This document shows, piece by piece, positions 57,317-64,000 of a stretch of 64,000 bases of DNA. The notes beneath the pieces were generated by a model. The model did no database searches and had not been told where the DNA came from. It saw only the letters and a program-made list of their open reading frames with translations. The DNA lies in the NCBI GenBank assembly GCA_963971535.1, contig OZ020589.1, forward strand, positions 93,065,182 to 93,129,181, written 5' to 3'. How positions within the stretch are numbered: position 1 is the stretch's first letter; the number at the start of each line of letters is the position of its first letter. The position numbers and the translations under genes are program-made. This stretch comes from Notolepis coatsorum (Eukaryota; Chordata; Actinopteri; Aulopiformes; Paralepididae).

Positions 57317-57529
57317 TCTCACGTTCTTTCAAGAATACTCGACAGTGACAACGGCTAAAATAATGACTGGAGACAGAGGAGGAAAAATATTAGTTCTAGA
57401 TTTAGGTACCACAAACACCGCACCAACCAACTATCAATTCGGTGGCGGTGTTGGAGAGAATTTTTTTTTACAAATGTACAAAAAAGTTAGGAGTCTAGGC
57501 CTTTTCTTCTCCCCGTTATTGGCGTTAAA

Positions 57530-57625
57530 ACAGTTCCTCTCCAGCTGTGTGGTAGCTACTGCAGAAACAGTTCCTCTCCAGCTGTGTGGTTCTGCAGAAA
57601 ACAGTTCCTCTCCAGCTGCAAGGCC
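57530..57625 (+). repeat. three direct repeats CAGTTCCTCTCCAGCTGTG
   Basis: The unit occurs near 57530, 57569 and 57602 with CTGCAGAAA spacers. The surrounding open frame from 57345 (119 codons) has no family match and is probably chance. Confidence 0.75.
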
Positions 57626-57795
57626 CACATTGCAGACATTAGACATCCTAAAAAGAAATGATAAGAAAGTAAAATCAATATCTGTTGTAGGCTTTATTTA
57701 CTAAAACACACATTCAGGTGAGTATAGTGCTTTCTCCTTCACATGTAGGCTATGGTAAATGTATACATATTTCCCAATATAGGCCATATCGCCCC

Positions 57796-57796
<1 letters not shown>

Positions 57797-57834
<38 letters not shown>
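57797..57834. repeat. (CA)n microsatellite
   Basis: About 19 CA units, with a shorter partner region near 57917-57940 in a partly duplicated flank (GGTAAATGTATACATATTTC occurs at both). Confidence 0.95.
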
Positions 57835-57836
<2 letters not shown>

Positions 57837-57981
57837 GCTGTACTACTACAAACTGCAATTTTACTAACACAGGTAGGCAATGGTAAATGTATACATATTT
57901 CGCCATATGGCCCCTACACACAGACATACACACACACACAGTAGCTGTACTACTACAATTTTTTTTACTAACGTTACATAC

Positions 57982-58088
57982 CCTGGTCCATCTGTCGCTG
58001 TTGTTTCTGGTGTTGATGTTGTGTATATCGCACCGTCGTCATGAAACATTGTGGGTATTTTCATTACCCTACTTGACCGTCTTGACAT
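57982..58088 (-). CDS. possible first coding exon, function unknown
   Basis: The minus-strand ATG at 58088 opens MSRRSSRVMKIPTMFHDDGA, then IYTTSTPETTATDGP, and meets a donor GG|GTATGT at 57981/57980. Upstream on that strand lie CRE-like TGACGTC/TGACGTG motifs near 58200-58220 and a G-rich repeat at 58285-58345, as expected for a promoter. No following exon was identified and the protein is not recognised. It could equally be chance. Confidence 0.25.
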
Positions 58089-58284
58089 CTTACTAATAAT
58101 CAGCTGCGCAAATAAAATACAAAACTACTAAAACACTTCTCAAACGAAGTCACATCCACTCGCCAAAAAACAACTTCCTCAAAAGATATTCCAGAGTTAC
58201 CGACGTCACCACGTTGTGACGTGTACGTTTGAGAACACTACCGTAATGACAGAGAATTGGGACGCTTGGAATCTTACACAACTC

Positions 58285-58380
58285 TGTCGCTTTTCCGGGA
58301 GCGGGTAGCGGGAGCGGGTAGCGGGAGCGGGGAACATAGGACCCTTTTTATCGCAAGCGGGGAACATAGAACCCGGGGAA
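58285..58380 (+). repeat. GGGAGCGGGTAGC repeats
   Basis: Three copies of GGGAGCGGGTAGC or a close variant, then two of GCGGGGAACATAGA-like sequence. Confidence 0.8.
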
Positions 58381-58399
58381 CATAGACATGCTCCCCCAA

Positions 58400-59737
58400 G
58401 AACGTTGACGCCAGTTAGTTTAGCTGGCTATGGTACCACATCGTCAACATGAAGCTAGCTAATATTAGCTGCAGGCCTGGCGTGGCTAGTATGCTGGTAC
58501 TAAACGAGCAGATGCCGGTGGCTGGAAGTATCACCCTCCTTTGTAACTTTATACTGGCTACTTGGTGCTGTGTACAACAATAGCCTGTGCCATTCTCTTA
58601 CATCGTTTACGAGGCCCTAATCTGGAGTCCGAGTCAAGTCTCAAGTTAATTTGTTAAAGTGAAAATGTGAGAAGATACATTTCATTATTTTAATGGGACA
58701 TCACAGACTCGAGTAAGTCCATTGGTTTATAGCAGATTTTAAGATCATCAGTTATCAGCCTAACCGGACTAACTGGTCTGTAAGAAGGTCTTTGACCAGT
58801 TCAAAATTAGCCAAAATCTACATCCGTAGTCAAGGCACATACGTATGTGGATATCCAGCAAGTAAGAAATTGGGAGAACAAAACAAGTTTGATATGAGAC
58901 ATTTCTATTTAATTATGTTCTGACAGTTGTGTGCATCTAACACGAGGACAGAACATTGCTAAAATATTGACATCTAGTGATGAGATTAGTCCCTTTAATT
59001 AGACATTTGCATGTGAAGAATACTGGTGGTAAAGACAGATAGTAGAGTAGCTGATGTGTAAAAGGCATCACAAAAGATTGCCTAATGACTCACTTCTACA
59101 TAACAAATATAATAAAGATTGAAACTATTGAAATTTTATTAAATTGGTTAATTTTCATAGAATCAATTAAGAAAATCCTTTTTCCAGTGAATGTGTCAAG
59201 ACTTTGCTAAACATTATTTCGAATGCGCCTCCCATCATGCAGATGTCTCTAATTTGCCTTGCACTGAGTTTCCCCTGAACTACTACAGAAACTCTGTACA
59301 ACAATTGCAACTGATATCCCTAAATAAAAAGGTTTCTATAAAATGTGGCAGCCTTTTCGGGACTATTTGGAAGATCTTCCATCCGACTTGATTGAATGAC
59401 CATTTCAATGATCTCTCTATTTGCTCCATTCTAGTAATGTTGTGTTGGGGTCATTTTGTATCGGTGTCTCTGAATGTTTTTTCTTGGTATGTTTGTTTAT
59501 GCATGTAGGTGCCTTTATTACTAAGATCTTATCTTACATATTTACAACAGAGTTACCATAGGTATATATATACACTCATATATTGTTGCTGTTGTTGCTG
59601 TCTTGTAATTGTCTTTGTAGTCATTTTGTACGTTTTGAATATTGAAAAATCGAAAATAAAATATATATTTTTAAAGACGAAAAAATTATAATCGCACCCC
59701 CTTAAAACCAGCATCATGGCATCAGGTGTAAATTATT
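58400..59737. other. non-coding interval
   Basis: No gene or mobile element recognised. Short frames near 59191 and 59509 lack family features. Confidence 0.45.
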
Positions 59738-62420
59738 TGACGTATATTCTGCTATATTTAAGCTCATGCCACGTATTGAAAATGGTCTCTGAATGCTAAA
59801 TATAAGGTGGGGAGAATTGTCCCTGAAACCTAACCCAGAATTGGTCAAAACAGATGGCTTTTCAGTCATAAAAACCACTAGGGAGTCAAAGCTCGAGGCT
59901 CTACATTCTTACACCAACAGATGTCGGTGCTGATAATAGAAAACTTTGTGACCAGGTCCTGAGGATGCGGAGGGGGAACGAGAGAGGCCAAACGTCAAGC
60001 AAGATACGGGAGAGGAGCCTTCTCATCTGACCTGCTCCGGCTGTCAACGAGAGGGCTCCAAGACCAGAGCACCTGTTCGGATGACATCGAACGAGGGGGG
60101 TTGATCCCTTATCAACTACCAGGCGGAGAGTGGAGAGAATCACAACCTCTCCCACTATTCCAATGGTCAATGGGGGTCAAGCCAAAGACGGCTGTAGGAG
60201 ACAGCACAACCTTCTCATCACCCCCACGAGGTCTAAGAAACTGTCATCCGAGGGAAGAGCTCCTGGTTCAACCGACAGGCCATACAGCAGGGGTCCTATT
60301 GCCCCTATTGAGTGACAGCTCGAGGGCCGAGAGAAGGAGCAGGGGAGGGATCAGAGGTCAACAAGGCGGCTTTTGATTCCACCTCCCTGTTTGAAGCCAA
60401 AAATTGTTGGTGGCACTAAGAGTGGGATCAGCAGTCTCAATCTGCACCCTCTCTGAGAGGAGGGGAAGGGGTTGGCAGGTCAAACTGGTGAACATTGACC
60501 CCCCCTCTCCCTGTTCAAAGTCAGAATTTGACACGCCAAATGGAAACCAGTGGGAAATGTATCCTGGTAAAAAGTCTGATAGATATCAGACGGGGATAAA
60601 CAGGTGTCAAAGACTGGACACAGTGAATGAAATTGGACTGAAAATAAAAATGTTTGTGAGTGGTGTTTGTGAGTGGTATAATTATAGGTAGGAAAAGCAT
60701 GTTTTTTCGATTTTTTAAGGTAAAAGTGTGGTTTGGAGTGTGTATTTTTATCCAAGTGTGGTTTGAAAATGTTTAATTTTTTATCCAGGTAGTGAAAACA
60801 GTCAGCAGAAAACATGATCTAAATTTAGCATATATACTGGCTAATTTGTGATAGAGTGTCTCTACCAAAGTGTGGAATGACGTATATTCTGCTATATTTA
60901 AGCTCATGCCACGTGTTGAAAATGGTCTCTGAATGCTAAATATAAGGTGGGGAGAATTGTCCCTGAAACCTAACCCAGAATTGGTCAAAACAGATGGCTT
61001 TTCAGTCATAAAAACCACTAGGGAGTCAAAGCTCGAGGCTCTACATTCTTACACCAACAGATGTCGGTGCTGATAATAGAAAACTTTGTAATAAATATAG
61101 GCATTTTATTAAGTAAGTTCTACTGTGTGCAAAAGGAAATGCTAGGCTTTATACAATTAATGTTTGATTAGGTTGGCAATTAAATATACTTTAAATCTGA
61201 TTAGACTAAGGTAACTTTGTTTCTCATAGATTGTGTGTGTGAATACAGACTGTGGGTGCTGTGGTTCAAACGGCTGAAAACAATGGGCTGGGCAGATCAC
61301 ATGCGCCTGTTATCTGCTGTGGGGTCTCCTGTGAGCTACATGTAGAGACAGGTGCATTGAGGAGGAGCTAAGATTTACTATTTTAGTAACTCAAATATAC
61401 TTTCAAATGTGTTATTATATACTTAAATTAGCGTGAATTGAACTGCAAATAATTCTGTCACATGGTGCTAATGATGCTGAACGGAATAATATGAAATATG
61501 CTGTGTGTAGGACAAAGAATCACCGAAGTTTGCCATTAAACCTTTTCTGAACCAAACTGAACAATACTCAAAGTTCTGAATAATAGCTGCTTAAAATGGA
61601 CATAGATTTAAGCTAAAAGAAATGATTAGAATCTGTAGAAAAGGACTTGATGGTAAAAAGACAGTGATTCTTGGTTAATATAAAGAGAAAAACTATTCAA
61701 ACGTGATATCTGTGTTTAGAAAATCAATCAGAATTCAACTATGTATATCTTGAGGCTTAATACCAAAAGTATTAAGTTTATTTTAGACTAATCTATTTCT
61801 CTGATTTGGAACAATGTAAAGGAGCGGTTGGCCACAAAGGACAACCCACTTTCAAATTCAAAACTTAGAACACTCGTGATTGGAGGAGAACATATGCTTG
61901 ACGTCACTTGGTGCCATCACGCCGAGATTCTCTGCTCATTGATAAAAAGGAAACGCTGGGAAAGCGCAGAAGAGACTCTCACTCAGACTCACACAGCCAC
62001 GGAAAGACACAGATACGGATCACCATGGAAACCTGAAACCAAACAACCACAGATCGATCAAGGAGAGCTCCTGGCTCCAGACAAAGAACTTGACTGAATT
62101 AGCTAAAATATCCAATGCTGCATTGAACATTCTTTAATGATATGGACTCCTCTCAGCAGAAACTCATGCCTGAGTTTGCTGAAAGCCAAACCTTTAGACT
62201 AGTTATGCGTTGTTTTTTATACAATTAAACGCATCTATGTTTGATTTGAGCTCTGTTATCAGTCTACCATTCCTTTCATTCCACCGCCATCGAAGGCCGA
62301 GTCTTCTCTTCTACCGGGTAATACAGCAAGTAGAATATGTACACAACAATGCAGAGTACACAAATAGTGGTATGACTATACGATCACAAGACAAACTGAA
62401 TCATTTTACCAAAGATTCAA
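59738..62420 (+). mobile_element. LTR retrotransposon copy C, internally deleted
   Basis: Starts with the first ~215 bp of an LTR (TGACGTATATTCTGCTATAT to ATAGAAAACTTTGT). It then jumps directly to 3' internal sequence, 59953-60877, related to 42100-42890 of copy B. The full 3' LTR follows from 60878. The two LTR starts are almost identical. LTR features shared with copy B are CATAGATTGTGTGTGTG, ATGGGCTGGG or ATGGGCTTTG, TCTCCTGTGA and GATTGGA near a TATA-like GATAAAA. Gag, leader and most of the 5' LTR are gone. The right end, near 62420 (GATTCA), is approximate. Copy A has a similar LTR start. Confidence 0.75.
60878..62420 (+). repeat. 3' LTR of copy C (approximate right end)
   Basis: Begins TGACGTATATTCTGC after AAGTGTGGAA and is about 1.5 kb. 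ATTAAA at about 62224 lies at a place equivalent to that in copy B. The short frame at 61828-62097 has no known function. The zinc-finger exon acceptor lies about 90 bp beyond its likely end. Confidence 0.6.
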
Positions 62421-62512
62421 TATTGAAAAAAATTCATTTGAATCAGGAATTAGTGAATCAAATCTGTGTTGATACCAGCCCTGCTTTTTATATTTTTTTC
62501 TTTTTCCTCTAG

Positions 62513-64000
62513 ACTCCCTCACCTTACAGCTGTTTGTCTGTGAAGAGGAGGTTCCTCCTGGGCAGCGGGAGAGGAGTTCCAGTCTGGACCAGGAGGAGCC
62601 AGAGCCCCTACAGATCAAAGAGGCGCAGGAGGAACTCTGGACCAGTCAGGAGGGAGAGCAACTTCAAGGTCTGGAGGAGGCCGATATCATCAAGTCAACA
62701 TTCAATCCTGTCTCTGTGAAATGTGAAAATGATGGTGAACTATTACAAGATCTGGCGGAGAATGATGGCTTCAAGATTACCTTACACCCTGTGAAATGTG
62801 AAAACGACGATGAGAATACTCTATTCTCTCAGCTCGGCCTAAGCCAGGAATCGGAGCTCTTACATATTAAAGAAGAACTACATCAAGGGCCGGAAGAAGC
62901 GGACAGCTCCAAGATCACAGTGTACCTAATGAAATCTGAAGAGAACAATCTGCATTTCCAGCCTCTTCAAACCCAGGGGACAAAAACAGAGAAGCGTACT
63001 CTTTACCCAGCACCTCAACTGAACAGATGAAAACCAAAGCGGTCAGTAACTTGGATCCAGCTGGTCATTTAGAACCAACTAAAGATGGCCAGCTGCTCTC
63101 TTCAGATTATTTTGGAACTGAGACTGAAGAAAGTGATGATGACTGTTCTGGAACTGAGACTGATGATGATTGTTCTGGAACGGATACTGATGACAGTGAT
63201 GATGATTGTTCTATGTTCTGGAACTGAGACTGATGACAGCAATGATGATTTTTCTGGAACTGAGACTGGTGACTGTGATGATGACTGTTCAGGAACTGAG
63301 ACTGATGACGGTGATGATGATTGTTCTGGAACTGATACTGATGACGGAGATGATGACTGTTCAGGAACTGACACTGATGACGGTGATGATGATTATTCTG
63401 GAACTGATACTGATGACGGAGATGATGACTGTTCAGGAACTGACACTGATGATAGCAATAACAGTTCTGGAACTGAAGTTGATTACAGTGATGAATGGAA
63501 GAACAGCAGGACACCTCAGTCCGATTTAACGATGCTAAAATCAAAGACGATGAAATAATCTAGTTTGTTTAGCAGCAGATCTATGGAATTGTCCCATGAA
63601 CTGAAATCATCCAGTCACATCATGTCCACACCTTGTTGTAAAGTGTGTGGAACTGGAACATATTTTCCTAATAAGATATCTTTAATGTTTCATATTCAAT
63701 TGCATTCTAATGATTGTGGATTATGTGGAAAACATTTAGATCCCACAGAGAACATGACGCTTCATCTTGAAGCTCATAGGACATGTACTAACGATATTGA
63801 GATTGAAAGACATACGAGTGGTGATATAATAAAGAAAACATTTCTTTGTTCAGTTTGTGGAAAAGGGTTCCGTGATAAATGGGCCCTGAAGAGTCACATG
63901 ACAAGTCATACAGGATTCAGGAGAGAGACCATTCAGATGTTCAGTTTGTGGCAAAACATATACTCGAAAGCAAACCATGAAGGTCCATATGAGAAGTCAT
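62513..64000 (+). pseudogene. C2H2 zinc-finger gene with several lesions, continues past window
   Basis: After a strong acceptor (TTTTTTTCTTTTTCCTCTAG) the frame reads LTLQLFVCEEEVPPGQRERS, LQIKEAQEELWTSQEGEQLQ and two KCEND repeats. This is the N-terminal linker type common in fish C2H2 proteins. The frame is lost near 62975. The next frame carries STEQMKTKA and NLDPAGHLEPT, then the acidic repeat. A 7-bp insertion near 63212 shifts frame again and TAA stops at 63556. Downstream are zinc fingers: CKVCGTGTYFPN, CGLCGKHLDPTENMTLHLEA and CSVCGKGFRDKW. After another 7-bp insertion near 63920 comes CSVCGKTYTRK, cut by the window edge. As read it cannot give one protein. Assembly error is possible for individual shifts. 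Confidence 0.75.
63105..63475 (+). repeat. 36-bp coding minisatellite, acidic SGTxTDD repeat
   Basis: About nine units of TCTGGAACTGATACTGATGA plus GATGATGACTGT-like sequence translate to SGT[ED]TDD[GS][DN]DDC. This expands the acidic linker normally present once in such zinc-finger proteins. Confidence 0.85.

Noticed and set aside
57345..57704. 119-codon plus-strand frame
   Set aside because: Overlaps a triple direct repeat, has no recognisable domain, and no splice or promoter support.

Overview
The window looks like teleost fish nuclear DNA dense in transposable elements. Support comes from an L2 LINE ending in the GGATAAAAGCGTC / AAATGTAAATG tail, tRNA-headed SINEs, hAT and Harbinger MITEs, long simple repeats, and a fish-style C2H2 zinc-finger gene with an acidic linker. 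No intact ordinary host gene is obvious. What host-like coding there is appears as exons or damaged remnants.

Layout. (1) 1-7135: a minus-strand LTR retrotransposon (copy A) running off the left edge, with an open 5' part of gag and a nested Harbinger MITE. (2) 7.3-8.4 kb: a decayed Harbinger (Myb/SANT protein plus a possible transposase fragment) broken by two LINE tails. (3) 8.4-11.4 kb: LINE debris. (4) 11.9-17.0 kb: exons of a gene with a Ulp1/C48-like cysteine-protease motif and a half PHD finger, with SINE and LINE insertions in its introns. (5) 17.6-26 kb: a GATA-type microsatellite, LINE pieces and a ~7 kb composite satellite holding a clean L2 insertion. (6) 26.9-27.5 kb: a RecQ-like helicase remnant split by a SINE. 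(7) 27482-52788: a 25.3 kb element bounded by a 6-bp target duplication with ~6.3 kb terminal inverted repeats. It resembles a non-autonomous Maverick/Polinton. (8) 53-59.7 kb: LINEs, MITEs, microsatellites and one possible promoter plus first exon. (9) 59738 to about 62420: a deleted third relative (copy C) of the LTR family. (10) 62513-64000: a zinc-finger gene with several lesions.

The most notable item is the Polinton-like element. Its unique core is only ~1.86 kb and holds three compact genes: a Bcl-2-like protein whose reading frame crosses into the inverted repeat, a 201-aa unknown, and a 267-aa protein with a putative zinc motif (C-x2-C-x3-HPSQ-x2-H-x-C). No polymerase, integrase, ATPase, protease or capsid gene is visible. 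A young LTR retrotransposon (copy B, LTRs ~99.4% identical, GAAG target duplication) is inserted in its left repeat.

The LTR family is itself unusual. Copies A and B share a short 5' exon (~120 nt from primer site to splice donor), a ~4.5 kb leader intron with a long CT tract, and an acceptor exactly 227 nt before the gag ATG. Copy B has Gag with two zinc knuckles but no recognisable pol.
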